A stretch of DNA of 64,000 nt, taken from NCBI RefSeq assembly GCF_019264345.1, contig NZ_JAHVAO010000001.1:2232001-2296000 (forward strand), given 5' to 3'. The position numbers and the translations under genes are program-made. Below are positions 50,778 to 59,344 of this stretch, piece by piece; positions within the stretch are counted from its first letter, which is position 1; the number at the start of each line of letters is the position of its first letter. Below the pieces are notes generated by a model. That model had not been told where the DNA came from and did no database searches. It worked only from the letters and a program-made list of their open reading frames with translations. The stretch is from Marinobacter arenosus (GTDB lineage: Bacteria; Pseudomonadota; Gammaproteobacteria; Pseudomonadales; Oleiphilaceae).

Positions 50778-53393
50778 ATGACTGAGACAACGGCACTGCA
50801 AACCGCCTTGTCCATTTCCGGCGCCTCGTGCCAGGGCTGCGTCAAAAAGATTCGGGCCGCCCTGGAACCACTGACCGGCAGCCCGGACCTGGTCGAGGTG
50901 AACCTGGACGAACAGACCGTCGCGCTGCCTGACGACATCGATCTGGACGACGCGGCCCGCCGGGTGACCGACGCCGGGTATCCGGCCGAGCCGGTTTCCG
51001 GGGCGACCGAGTCCAGCTGCTGCAGCGTGGAGCAGACACCGGCGGAGGAACCCCCGGCTGCGGACGACGCCGTAAACCAGGGGGATCACGCCCACGAAGA
51101 GGCCGACGCGGCAAACGATGAGGGGGATCAGATTGCCCTGTCGGTGTCTGGCGCCACCTGTGCCTCCTGCGTGAACACCATTGAAAAGGCACTGAAATCG
51201 GTGCCGGGCATCACCCATGCCCATATGAACCTCGCCGACAACACGGCCACCGCCACCGGCCGGGCCGATCCCAAGGCACTGATCCGGGCGGTGGAAAGCG
51301 CCGGCTACGGTGCCAGTGTGATCGAGAACGAAGACGAGGCCGACGAGCGCAAACAGGCGCAGGACAAGAAGACCTACCGCAGTTTGTTGATCAAGATGGC
51401 GGTGAGCCTGTCCCTGGGCGTGGGCCTGATGGTCTGGGGCATGGGGTTCGGCACCATGATGGTCACCGAAGCCAATCAGGGCATCTGGCTGGTCCTGGGT
51501 GCCGTCACCCTGGTGGTGATTGCGGCCACGGGCGGTCATTTCTACACCGGCGCCTGGAAAGCCTTCCGGCACCACAACGCCAATATGGACACCCTGATTG
51601 CGTTGGGTACCGGTACCGCCTGGCTGTATTCGATTGTGGTGGCCAGCGTACCGGATGCGCTCCCGGAGATGGCCCGGCACGTCTATTTTGAGGCGTCGGC
51701 CATGATCATCGGCCTGATCAACCTGGGCCAGGCCCTGGAGCTGCGTGCCAAGGGCAAGACCTCGGAAGCGGTTCGACGGCTTCTGGACCTGCGTGCCAAG
51801 ACCGCACGGGTGATTCGCGATGGCGAGGAACGGGACATTCCGGTGGAAGAGGTCCGCAAGGGCGACCGGATCCGGGTGCGCCCGGGCGAAAAACTGCCGG
51901 TGGATGGCGAAATCATAGAGGGTTCCACCCGCATTGATGAAAGCATGCTGACGGGCGAACCCATGCCGGTGAGCAAGGGCGAGGGTGACGAAGTCTCCGC
52001 CGGCACCCTGAATACCCGTGGGTCCATCATCTACGAGGCAACCCGGGTGGGCAGCGAAACCGCGCTGGCGCAGATCATCCATCTGGTCAAGAAGGCCCAG
52101 GGCTCAAAGCCCGCCATCGGCCGGCTCGCGGATAAGATTTCCTCGGTGTTCGTGCCCACGGTGATGTTGATTGCCGTGGTGGCGGCCCTGGTCTGGTACA
52201 ACGTGGGTCCCGAACCCGCCGTGGTTCACATGATGGTCGCTGCCACCACCGTACTTATCATCGCCTGCCCCTGTGCCCTGGGCCTGGCAACGCCGATGTC
52301 GGTAATGGTGGGCGTTGGCAAGGCCGCGGAATACGGTGCGCTGATTCGTCAGGGCGATGCCCTGCAGACTGCCGGCAAACTGGACCTGGTGATCCTCGAC
52401 AAGACCGGCACCATCACCGAGGGCCATCCGGCGGTTACCCGGGTGCACGCCACCGATGGGGATGAACAGCGGCTGCTGGCGATTGCCGCCGGGCTCGAGC
52501 AGCACTCCGAGCATCCGTTGGCCGAGGCCGTGGTGGCACGCGCCAAGGACGATGACATTAACCTTGAATCGGTGAGCAACTTCGAGGCCATCAATGGCAA
52601 GGGCGTCCGGGGCGACTACAACGGCCAGACCGTTCGTCTGGGCAACCGCCGCTGGCTGGAAAGCGAAGGTCTGGATGTGTCGGGCCTGGACGACGTCGCC
52701 CGGGACATCACCGATCAGGCCGGCACCCCGCTGTTTGTTGCCGTGGGTGACTCGGTGCTGGGCGTGATTGGCGTGGCCGATGCCATCAAGCCCGACTCCG
52801 AGGCCGCCATTGCGCGCCTGCACGAGTCCGGCATCAAGGTCATGATGGTTACCGGTGACATCGATGCCACGGCCAAGGCGATTGCCGCCCGGGCCGGCAT
52901 TGACGACTACCGCGCCGAGGTCCTGCCGGAAGACAAGGCCGAGGTGGTCAGCGCCATGCGTGGCAAGGGCTATACCGTGGCCATGGTCGGTGACGGCATC
53001 AACGATGCGCCGGCCCTGGCGGCCGCCGACGTCGGCTTTGCCATTGGCACCGGCACGGACGTGGCCATCGAAAGTGCTTCCATTACCCTGATGCGGGGCT
53101 CCCTGCACGGGGTACCGGACGCCATCCAGATTTCACGGGCGACCGTAAAGAACATTCATCAGAACCTGTTCGGCGCCTTTATCTACAACACCCTCGGCAT
53201 TCCGATTGCCGCCGGCCTGCTGTACCCGGTCTGGGGCATTCTGATGAGCCCGATCCTGGCGGGCGCGGCCATGTCGCTGTCGTCAGTGACCGTGGTCTCC
53301 AACGCCAACCGGCTGCGTTTCTTCAAAGCCGGCCCGGATGCCCGAAGGGAATCACCAAAGACTGATCACGATCAACAAGAGGTGCGGAACTGA
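50778..53393 (+). CDS. copA: Copper-exporting P1B-type ATPase CopA
   Basis: An 871-residue P-type ATPase. Two N-terminal metal-binding domains: the first has SGASCQGC (Cys18, Cys21), a variant of GMxCxxC, and the second SGATCASC (about 126-129). A linker with His ([11 protein letters not shown]) lies between. Then come about eight helices; the ion-site CPC is in [11 protein letters not shown] (near 497), the phosphorylation motif [10 protein letters not shown] (near 540), HP dipeptide [11 protein letters not shown], and [16 protein letters not shown] (near 737). It pumps Cu(I) out of the cytosol. It starts 6 bases after the merR stop and is followed, overlapping by one base, by a small peptide gene. 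Confidence 0.96.
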   Translation: MTETTALQTALSISGASCQGCVKKIRAALEPLTGSPDLVEVNLDEQTVALPDDIDLDDAARRVTDAGYPAEPVSGATESSCCSVEQTPAEEPPAADDAVNQGDHAHEEADAANDEGDQIALSVSGATCASCVNTIEKALKSVPGITHAHMNLADNTATATGRADPKALIRAVESAGYGASVIENEDEADERKQAQDKKTYRSLLIKMAVSLSLGVGLMVWGMGFGTMMVTEANQGIWLVLGAVTLVVIAATGGHFYTGAWKAFRHHNANMDTLIALGTGTAWLYSIVVASVPDALPEMARHVYFEASAMIIGLINLGQALELRAKGKTSEAVRRLLDLRAKTARVIRDGEERDIPVEEVRKGDRIRVRPGEKLPVDGEIIEGSTRIDESMLTGEPMPVSKGEGDEVSAGTLNTRGSIIYEATRVGSETALAQIIHLVKKAQGSKPAIGRLADKISSVFVPTVMLIAVVAALVWYNVGPEPAVVHMMVAATTVLIIACPCALGLATPMSVMVGVGKAAEYGALIRQGDALQTAGKLDLVILDKTGTITEGHPAVTRVHATDGDEQRLLAIAAGLEQHSEHPLAEAVVARAKDDDINLESVSNFEAINGKGVRGDYNGQTVRLGNRRWLESEGLDVSGLDDVARDITDQAGTPLFVAVGDSVLGVIGVADAIKPDSEAAIARLHESGIKVMMVTGDIDATAKAIAARAGIDDYRAEVLPEDKAEVVSAMRGKGYTVAMVGDGINDAPALAAADVGFAIGTGTDVAIESASITLMRGSLHGVPDAIQISRATVKNIHQNLFGAFIYNTLGIPIAAGLLYPVWGILMSPILAGAAMSLSSVTVVSNANRLRFFKAGPDARRESPKTDHDQQEVRN

Positions 53394-53509
53394 TGACTAC
53401 TCTATTGGTCAACGCTGGAGGTGTGGTGCTCATGGCCGCCATTGTGTGGTGGTTCTGGCTGTCTCCCACAACCGGCGACGCGTCCGAACACGACCACAGC
53501 CACCACTAG
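53393..53509 (+). CDS. 38-residue membrane peptide with His-rich tail
   Basis: The ATG overlaps the CopA stop (TGATG), so translation is coupled. The peptide is one membrane helix, residues 4-24 (LLVNAGGVVLMAAIVWWFW), then a soluble tail ending SEHDHSHH with four His and three acids. The N-out or N-in orientation is not readable, but the tail would bind copper or zinc. No family was recognised. It is too short for routine annotation and sits between copA and a periplasmic metal-binding gene, suggesting a copper-handling accessory peptide (inference). Confidence 0.65.
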   Translation: MTTLLVNAGGVVLMAAIVWWFWLSPTTGDASEHDHSHH

Positions 53510-53534
53510 CCATTATCTGAGCGAGGATGAAGTA

Positions 53535-53984
53535 ATGAAAAAACAGGCTCTTGGATTTGCCCTGACGGCCGCGCTGGGCTTCAGCACCCCGCTGCTGGCC
53601 GCCGGTGCGGCGCAGAACATTCACGTGTACAAGTCGCCCACCTGTGGCTGCTGCACCGATTGGGTCAAGCATCTGGAAGCCAACGGCTTCGAGGTGGAGG
53701 TTACGGAGACCCAGAACCTGAACCCGGTCAAGATCGACGCCGGACTGACACCGGCACTGGCCAGTTGCCACACCGCGTTCATTGGTGACTACGTCATCGA
53801 GGGGCACGTGCCGGCGGACGACATCCATCGCCTGATTGCCGAGGCACCGCAGGCCAAGGGCCTGAGCGTACCGGGCATGCCGGCAGGTTCGCCGGGCATG
53901 GAAATGGGGGACCGCAAGGACCACTTCCAGGTCCTGATGTTCAACGACAACGGTCAGACCCGGGTGTTCTCGGAATACAACTAA
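53535..53984 (+). CDS. DUF411 periplasmic metal-binding protein
   Basis: A 149-residue exported protein. A signal peptide ends after LLAAGA (about 24). The mature part has IHVYKSPTCGCCTDWVKHLEANGF, the DUF411 motif C-x2-C-C, and SCHTAFIGDYVIEGHVPADDIHRLIAE; a Met-rich stretch near the end (PGMPAGSPGMEMGDRKDHF) also fits copper ligands. DUF411 proteins (CopG in some operons) occur with copper-resistance genes. ATG at 53535 has GAGG and AAGTA upstream. It closes the plus-strand copper genes and is followed by a bidirectional terminator. Confidence 0.88.
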   Translation: MKKQALGFALTAALGFSTPLLAAGAAQNIHVYKSPTCGCCTDWVKHLEANGFEVEVTETQNLNPVKIDAGLTPALASCHTAFIGDYVIEGHVPADDIHRLIAEAPQAKGLSVPGMPAGSPGMEMGDRKDHFQVLMFNDNGQTRVFSEYN

Positions 53985-53995
53985 GGGAAGGAAAA

Positions 53996-54021
53996 CCGGG
54001 GCCAGTGGACTGGCCCCGGTG
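53996..54021. terminator. Bidirectional terminator between DUF411 and octarepeat genes
   Basis: ACCGGGGCCAG (53996-54006) and CTGGCCCCGGT (54011-54021) form a perfect 11-bp stem with loop TGGA. On the minus strand TTTTCC follows, so it ends the octarepeat gene transcript well; on the plus strand no T run follows. Confidence 0.8.
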
Positions 54022-54032
54022 ATTTGACGCGA

Positions 54033-55085
54033 TCAGTAGAGGTATGGCGCCAGCGCCAGTTCCAACCGGGCCTGGGCGGCGTACAGGTTCGACGCCGGAA
54101 CGACCGGTTTCTCTGGTGGAACGGCGGTCGGCCAGGCCGTCTGGAGCTCGTCCAAGGCCTTGTTGGCATCACGCCAGGCTTCCTTGTTCTGCTTCTTCAG
54201 CGCCTTCTGGTGGCTATCCAGGTAGTCCCGGGCCGCCAGCACAAAGCCCCGGCCGTCCTGGTACTCGTGCACGGCCACAAAGCGATCGCCATCCAGCGCT
54301 TCTTCATACTCCAGCGCCGCTTGCTTGGTCAGTGACAGGACGACCTTGGAGACGTTCGCTGCGCTCAGGCCCTTGCTGCCATCGGCGGCGCTCACGGCCT
54401 GCTCGGTCGCAACCCAGGCCGCCTGGAATTGCTTGTTGATATCGCCCCAGTTTTCAACGCTTCCAGCTTTTTCAGCCAGTGTTTCCAGGCGCTCGCGCAG
54501 GTCGTTCTGACCGCGATGCTTCAGGCCTTCCTCGATCATCGGGTAGACCTCAACCCAGGGGTGGGTCAGGTGCGGACGGCCCTCGGCCGCGTCACCGGAT
54601 TTGATCAGTTCACGCGCGGCCAGCAGGTGGCCCTGCATCATCTGGAGCATGGCAACGTAGGCGCCATCGGAATCAACGGCGGACACGGCACTGCCGCTTT
54701 CGCCGCCTTCTCCGCCTTCGCCACCTTCACCGCCTTCACCGCCTTCGCCTCCGGCAGCAAAGTAACTGAATGCGGCACCGGCTTCGCCGCCATGGCTTTC
54801 ACCACCTTCGCCACCGTGGCCCTCGCCGCCTTCACCACCATGGCCTTCGCCACCTTCTCCGCCGTGGCTTTCACCACCTTCACCACCGTGGTGCTCGCCG
54901 CCTTCACCGCCATGATGCTCACCGCCTTCGCCGCCGTGGTGTTCACCACCCTCGCCGCCATGGGCACCGGATGTCATCATCTCATCGTGATGGTCTTTCT
55001 GGTTTTCGTCGGCCACCGCGCCGGAGCTGGCCAGCAACGTTGCCATACCGATTCCGGTCCACAGTTTGAGTTTCTGGTTTTGCAT
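54033..55085 (-). CDS. Exported protein with His-Gly-Gly-Glu octarepeats
   Basis: A 350-residue protein. A signal peptide (about 1-25, ending SSGAVA) is followed by DENQKDHHDE, then eight octapeptides at 41-104 of form xHGGEGGE (x = A, H, H, H, S, G, G, S), a linker (AFSYFAA) and six GGE repeats (112-129). The remaining 220 residues are a helical domain rich in Ala, Glu and Lys (LLAARELIKSGDAAEG; EEALDGDRFVAVHEYQDGRG). The repeats carry 11 His and many Glu, well suited to bind copper or other divalent metals. GAGGAGA precedes ATG 55085, which sets the start. It is convergent with the copper genes. No family name is recognised. Confidence 0.8.
   Translation of the reverse strand: MQNQKLKLWTGIGMATLLASSGAVADENQKDHHDEMMTSGAHGGEGGEHHGGEGGEHHGGEGGEHHGGEGGESHGGEGGEGHGGEGGEGHGGEGGESHGGEAGAAFSYFAAGGEGGEGGEGGEGGEGGESGSAVSAVDSDGAYVAMLQMMQGHLLAARELIKSGDAAEGRPHLTHPWVEVYPMIEEGLKHRGQNDLRERLETLAEKAGSVENWGDINKQFQAAWVATEQAVSAADGSKGLSAANVSKVVLSLTKQAALEYEEALDGDRFVAVHEYQDGRGFVLAARDYLDSHQKALKKQNKEAWRDANKALDELQTAWPTAVPPEKPVVPASNLYAAQARLELALAPYLY
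54699..54965 (-). repeat. Tandem octarepeat and GGE repeat DNA
   Basis: Codes residues 41-129 of the exported protein. Eight 24-bp units code xHGGEGGE, followed after a 21-base spacer by six 9-bp GGE units. Third codon positions vary between units, so the array is not simply a fresh slippage product. Copy number could vary among strains. Confidence 0.85.
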
Positions 55086-55218
55086 TCGGGTCTCCTCAAT
55101 AAGACCGCCGCCGGAGACACACGGACAGCGGGAAGATTGATGGCACATTCATGGTGGTGCATGATGAGTCAAACGGGGCGTTGATTGCAAATTATTCGTA
55201 TTAACAATTGGAGACACC

Positions 55219-55893
55219 ATGATTCTGTGTATTGGTGAGGTACTGGGCGCCGAACAACTGGAGCGCGTGCGCTCGGCACTCGACAGCGGCAGCTTTGAAG
55301 ACGGCCGCAAGACCGCGGGCTGGCATGCCCGCCTGGTCAAGAACAACGAACAGATGCAGGTGGCCGACGAGACCGCCCAGGGCTTGCGGGCGGAAGTGGA
55401 AAAAACCCTCACCGGACATCCCCTGTTCCAGATGGCGGTGCGGCCGGCGAAGATGACCCCCATCCTGTTCAGCCGCTACCGGGACGGCATGACCTACGGC
55501 AACCATGTGGATGACCCGGTAATGGGTCGGGGGCCGGGGCGGCTGCGCACCGACATCTCCTTTACCCTGTTCCTGGACGACCCGGACAGCTACGATGGCG
55601 GCGAGCTGGTCACCGACACCAGCGCCGGGGAGCAGTCCTACAAGCTCCCCGCCGGCTCCGTGGTGATCTATCCCTCCTCCACCTTGCATCGGGTGGAACC
55701 GGTCACCCGGGGACAGCGTCGGGTTGCCATCGGCTGGGTTCAGAGTACCATCCGGGATCCCGCGCACCGGGAGGTGCTGTTCGATCTCGACACGGCTCGC
55801 CGCCAGCTGTTTGAGCGCGAGGGCAAGACCGCCGAGTTCGATCTGCTCACCAAGTCGCTCGCCAATCTCCAGCGTTTCTGGACCGAAATCTAG
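55219..55893 (+). CDS. piuC: Fe(II)/2-oxoglutarate-dependent dioxygenase, PiuC type
   Basis: A 224-residue PKHD-type hydroxylase. The iron site is H-x-D in YGNHVDDPV (about 97-101) and a distal His in STLHRVEPVTRGQRRVAIGW, where Arg binds 2-oxoglutarate. The family (UPF/PiuC, formerly Sbal-type hydroxylase) is usually next to iron-uptake genes; here none is near. TTGGAGACACC gives a good ribosome site. The promoter region is AT-rich but a clear Fur box could not be confirmed. It is divergent from the octarepeat gene across 133 bases. Confidence 0.9.
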   Translation: MILCIGEVLGAEQLERVRSALDSGSFEDGRKTAGWHARLVKNNEQMQVADETAQGLRAEVEKTLTGHPLFQMAVRPAKMTPILFSRYRDGMTYGNHVDDPVMGRGPGRLRTDISFTLFLDDPDSYDGGELVTDTSAGEQSYKLPAGSVVIYPSSTLHRVEPVTRGQRRVAIGWVQSTIRDPAHREVLFDLDTARRQLFEREGKTAEFDLLTKSLANLQRFWTEI

Positions 55894-55910
55894 TTTGGGA
55901 AGTCCGCTAT

Positions 55911-55939
55911 CTGACGCATGCAGCCATAACCGTTATACT
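55911..55939 (+). promoter_or_regulatory. Candidate sigma-70 promoter of rnb
   Basis: CTGACG (55911-55916), a 17-base spacer, TATACT (55934-55939), 38 bases before the rnb start. Confidence 0.5.
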
Positions 55940-55976
55940 CCGCCCCAACATTCATTATTTCCAGCCAGGTTCATTC

Positions 55977-57965
55977 ATGCTCAATGCCGACGCTCTCAGC
56001 CAGTTGCGCCAGCTGAAATCCGACATCGAAGAAAATAAGGTGGTCTACCCCGGCACCGTCAAGGCCACCAACGGCCGGTTCGGGTTCGTTGCCCTGGATG
56101 AAGGTCGGGATGTATTCCTGCCTCCCGAAGAGATGCAGAAGGTGCTGCCCGGCGACCGGGTCAACGTCACCGAACAGGAAGTGGACAAAGGCAAGACCCA
56201 GGGCGTGGTGGACGAGCTGCTGGAGTCCCGGCTGACCACCTTTGTCGGCCGTTACCTGGTCAAGGGCAAGGGCCATTTCGTGGTGCCGGAGACCCCGGGC
56301 ATCAACCGCTGGATCTTCATTCCGCCGAAAGCGCGCATGAACGCCCAGCCCGACGACTACATCTACTGCGAGATCCACAAGCATCCGATCAAGGATGGCA
56401 AGGGCCAGGCCCGGATACTGCGGGTGATCGGCAAGGCCGGTGAACCCGGCATCGAGCGTTCCTTGACCCTGGCCACCTTCGATCTGACGGATGCCTGGCC
56501 GGAGCCGGTGCAGGCCCAGGCCGACAGCCTTGATGAGCAATCGATCGAAGCGCGGCAGGCCGAGCGGGAGGACCGCACCTCTCAGCCCTACGTGACCATC
56601 GACAGCCCGGGCACCCAGGACATGGACGATGCCCTGTTGGCCGAACCCAACGCCACCGGCTGGACCCTGTCCATCGCCATCGCGGACCCGACCGCTCTCA
56701 TCGAACCCGGCAGCCCGGCGGAGCAGGAAGCCTTCAATCGCGCCACCGCGATCTACTTTCCGGGTGAGCCCCTGCCCATGCTCCCGGACAGCCTGAGCAC
56801 GCGTTTGTGCTCACTGATGCCCGAGGTCAACCGACTGGCGTTGGTGTGCGACCTGCAGGTGAACAATGACGGCAGCCTGGGCGACTACAGCTTTCACCAG
56901 GCGGTCATCCGGTCCCAGCGCAAGCTGAGCTACGAGCTGGTGGCCAACCTGATTGAAGGCCGCGAAGACGAGGACATCAAGGCGCTGCCCGACGCGGTGG
57001 CCAACAGCCTGGATCAGCTGCACCAGGTGGCGACCGCCCTGCGCAAATGGCGCAATGAGCATGCCCTGCTCAGCGGCGACCGGCCCGAGTTCCGGTTGCG
57101 GCTGGATGAGAACAAGCGCATCCGCATGATCGAGCCGTCGGTGCAGAACGAGGCCCACCGCCTGGTCGAGGAATGCATGGTGGCGGCCAACCGTTGCGCC
57201 GCGGATTTCCTGACCCGCCAGGCCTCCGGCCTGTTCATCCAGCATCCGGGCCTCCGGGACGACCGGCTGGACAACATCCGGGCGCTGCTGGAAAGCCATG
57301 CCCCGCACCTGTCCGACGTGGATGCCAACAGCGCGGACGGTTTCCGCACGCTGATGAAACAGACGGAAGAGCTCGACGCCGAGGTGCCGGTCAAGGCCAT
57401 CATCTCCCGCCAGCTGGCCCGCGCGGAGCTCGGCTTCAAGGCCGCGCCGCACCAGGGCATGGGGCTGGACGCCTACACCACCTTCACGTCACCGCTGCGG
57501 AAGTTTTCCGATTTCTACGTGCATCGCCTGATCAAATCGGCGCTCTGGGATTGCCCGATGAAGGCGCTGACGGACGCACAGCTGGAAAGCCTGCAACAGG
57601 CCCAGATCCGGGCGCGTCAGGCCGCGAACAGTCTGGAAGCCTGGCTGAAAAGCGACTTTGCCAAGACCTTGGGCGACGAACCCATGCCCGGCGTCATCAG
57701 CCGCACCGTACCGGCCGGTTTCTTTGTCCGCCTGGACGCCAATGGCCTCGAAGGCTTTGTCAGCTGCAAGGACCTGGACGGCAAATACGGCTTCGATCCG
57801 GTGACCTTGCGCCTGATTCACAACAAGAACGGTCGCATCTTCCAGATCGAACAGCCGGTGAAGGTCAGTTTTGCCGGGGTCGACGAGGAACGCCGACAGA
57901 TCAACTTCAAGCTGGTGGAGGCGGAGGAAATCCAGACCGCCGATAAGCCCGCCAGCTCTGGTTGA
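55977..57965 (+). CDS. rnb: Exoribonuclease II (RNase II/R family)
   Basis: A 662-residue 3'-5' exoribonuclease. Two cold-shock-type domains lead (about 18-170; GRFGFVALDEGRDVFLPPEEM, RWIFIPPKARMNAQPDD), then the RNB catalytic domain with YVTIDSPGTQDMDDALLAE (the four Asp that bind Mg2+, near 207-216) and IADPTALIEPGSPAEQEA, and a C-terminal S1 domain (GVISRTVPAGFFVRLDANGLEGFV). Length and start are like E. coli RNase II (644) more than RNase R (over 800), so rnb is used. It degrades mRNA. Confidence 0.93.
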   Translation: MLNADALSQLRQLKSDIEENKVVYPGTVKATNGRFGFVALDEGRDVFLPPEEMQKVLPGDRVNVTEQEVDKGKTQGVVDELLESRLTTFVGRYLVKGKGHFVVPETPGINRWIFIPPKARMNAQPDDYIYCEIHKHPIKDGKGQARILRVIGKAGEPGIERSLTLATFDLTDAWPEPVQAQADSLDEQSIEARQAEREDRTSQPYVTIDSPGTQDMDDALLAEPNATGWTLSIAIADPTALIEPGSPAEQEAFNRATAIYFPGEPLPMLPDSLSTRLCSLMPEVNRLALVCDLQVNNDGSLGDYSFHQAVIRSQRKLSYELVANLIEGREDEDIKALPDAVANSLDQLHQVATALRKWRNEHALLSGDRPEFRLRLDENKRIRMIEPSVQNEAHRLVEECMVAANRCAADFLTRQASGLFIQHPGLRDDRLDNIRALLESHAPHLSDVDANSADGFRTLMKQTEELDAEVPVKAIISRQLARAELGFKAAPHQGMGLDAYTTFTSPLRKFSDFYVHRLIKSALWDCPMKALTDAQLESLQQAQIRARQAANSLEAWLKSDFAKTLGDEPMPGVISRTVPAGFFVRLDANGLEGFVSCKDLDGKYGFDPVTLRLIHNKNGRIFQIEQPVKVSFAGVDEERRQINFKLVEAEEIQTADKPASSG

Positions 57966-58025
57966 AAAACCGACAGGTCAGGCGCATCGTAAACGTAAGG
58001 AGACATCCTTGGAGGGAGGTGCGCC

Positions 58026-58235
58026 ATGCCCATCACGCCTGACGAATTTCTGAAAAAGTACGGCTTCGACAAGGACGAAGAGGAGCGGGACCACAGCCTC
58101 CGGCACAACGCCATGGAACACGCCCGGCATCTGCGCCGGCCGCATGCCGGCACGCCCCATGACTGGGAAGAGTGGGAACGCTACAAGCGCGAACACCCGG
58201 ACGAGGTGGAGGACGACGAAGGCGACAAGGCCTGA
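58026..58235 (+). CDS. Small acidic/basic hypothetical protein
   Basis: A 69-residue protein of charged helices: MPITPDEFLKKYGFDKDEEERDHSLRHNAMEH, RRPHAGTPHDWEEWERYKREHPDE. It has no signal or membrane segment. The Shine-Dalgarno GGAGG lies 9 bases before the ATG. No family is recognised; it might be a regulator of RNase II given the 60-base gap after rnb, but that is only proximity. Confidence 0.55.
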   Translation: MPITPDEFLKKYGFDKDEEERDHSLRHNAMEHARHLRRPHAGTPHDWEEWERYKREHPDEVEDDEGDKA

Positions 58236-58253
58236 CGCGCCCTCCCTGCCCGG

Positions 58254-59144
58254 CTAGCCCAGCATCCGCTCCAGCCGCTCATCCTTGGCCCGCCACTGGT
58301 CGGCCAGCCAATCCTTCACGTTCTTGCGGTGCTCCGCGTCGGTTGAGTAGTCCCGGCCCTTGAGGTGTTCCGGGATGGCCACCGTGTGGATCTCCATCTT
58401 GATTTCCCGGACCCGACCACAGATGAAATCCCAGAAGGTCGGCGCGCCGCCGGGGTAGGCGATGGTGACATCGACGAGGGTCTCGATGGAGTCACCCATG
58501 GCATCGAGCACGAACGCGACGCCACCGGCCTTCGGCGTGAGCAGGTGGGTGTAGGGGGATTTCTGCTTGTCGTGCTTGGCCTGGGTAAACCGGGTGCCTT
58601 CCACAAAGTTCATGACGCTCACCGGCGTGTAGCGAAATTTCTCGCAGGCAATGCGCGTGGCCTTGAGGTCCTCGCCACGCTTTTCCGGATGCTTGATCAG
58701 ATACTCCCGGGTGTAGCGTTTCATGAACGGGAAATCCAGCCCCCACCAGGCCAGACCGATCACCGGCACCCAGATCAGCTGCTGCTTGAGGAAAAACTTC
58801 AGGAACGGCGCCCGGCGATTGAACACCCGCTGCATCGCCAGGATGTCCACCCAGCTCTGGTGGTTACTCAGCACCAGGTACCAGCTTTCCCGTTTCAGGT
58901 GCTCGGCCCCTTTCACGTCCCACTGGGTGCCGTGGGTCAGCTTCATCCAGCCAACGTTGCAGGCCACCCAGGCCTCGGCAATGGCGATGATCACGCGGGT
59001 GCAGAGCACACGAAACCCCTTGATCGGAACCACCAGCTTAAGGATCGCCGGGATGTACAGCAGAATGCACCAGACCAGGGTGTTGATGCCGAGCAGAATG
59101 GAATTGAGGATGCCGATTACGGGAGCCGGGAGGAAACTGAGCAT
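58254..59144 (-). CDS. Lysophospholipid/1-acylglycerol-phosphate acyltransferase (YihG type)
   Basis: A 296-residue membrane protein. A hydrophobic start (LSFLPAPVIGILNSILLGINTLVWCILLYIPAIL) is followed by the acyltransferase blocks: LVLSNHQSWVDILAM (HX4D), FPFMKRYTREYL, NFVEGTR (block III) and YPGGAP-like block IV. E. coli YihG is such an acyltransferase. ATG at 59144 is used because it begins the hydrophobic segment; longer frames add about 44 residues of non-coding look. It is divergent from the PhaC-like gene. Confidence 0.88.
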   Translation of the reverse strand: MLSFLPAPVIGILNSILLGINTLVWCILLYIPAILKLVVPIKGFRVLCTRVIIAIAEAWVACNVGWMKLTHGTQWDVKGAEHLKRESWYLVLSNHQSWVDILAMQRVFNRRAPFLKFFLKQQLIWVPVIGLAWWGLDFPFMKRYTREYLIKHPEKRGEDLKATRIACEKFRYTPVSVMNFVEGTRFTQAKHDKQKSPYTHLLTPKAGGVAFVLDAMGDSIETLVDVTIAYPGGAPTFWDFICGRVREIKMEIHTVAIPEHLKGRDYSTDAEHRKNVKDWLADQWRAKDERLERMLG

Positions 59145-59344
59145 GCGATTCCTGTTGTCATTGTTGGGCGGAAATGGGGGGCAATGATAGCAACCGATGA
59201 CCCACTTGGGCAGTGGCCGAAAGTGACCAGTTTGCCAGTCGGGATGGACGGATCTGCCATAGCCGAACCCTGCCACGATACTCTATGGTTGCTCCCAACG
59301 TCCCCTTCGTCATCATGCCGGGCCTGACATCTATGGACTTGCCA

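Noticed and set aside
54699..54965. Possible CRISPR or satellite array
   Set aside because: The repeats are in frame, code an octapeptide and vary at third positions; there are no unique spacers.
55100..55218. Fur box upstream of piuC
   Set aside because: The region is AT-rich (AAATTATTCGTATTAAC), but no alignment to the 19-bp Fur consensus gave convincing matches.
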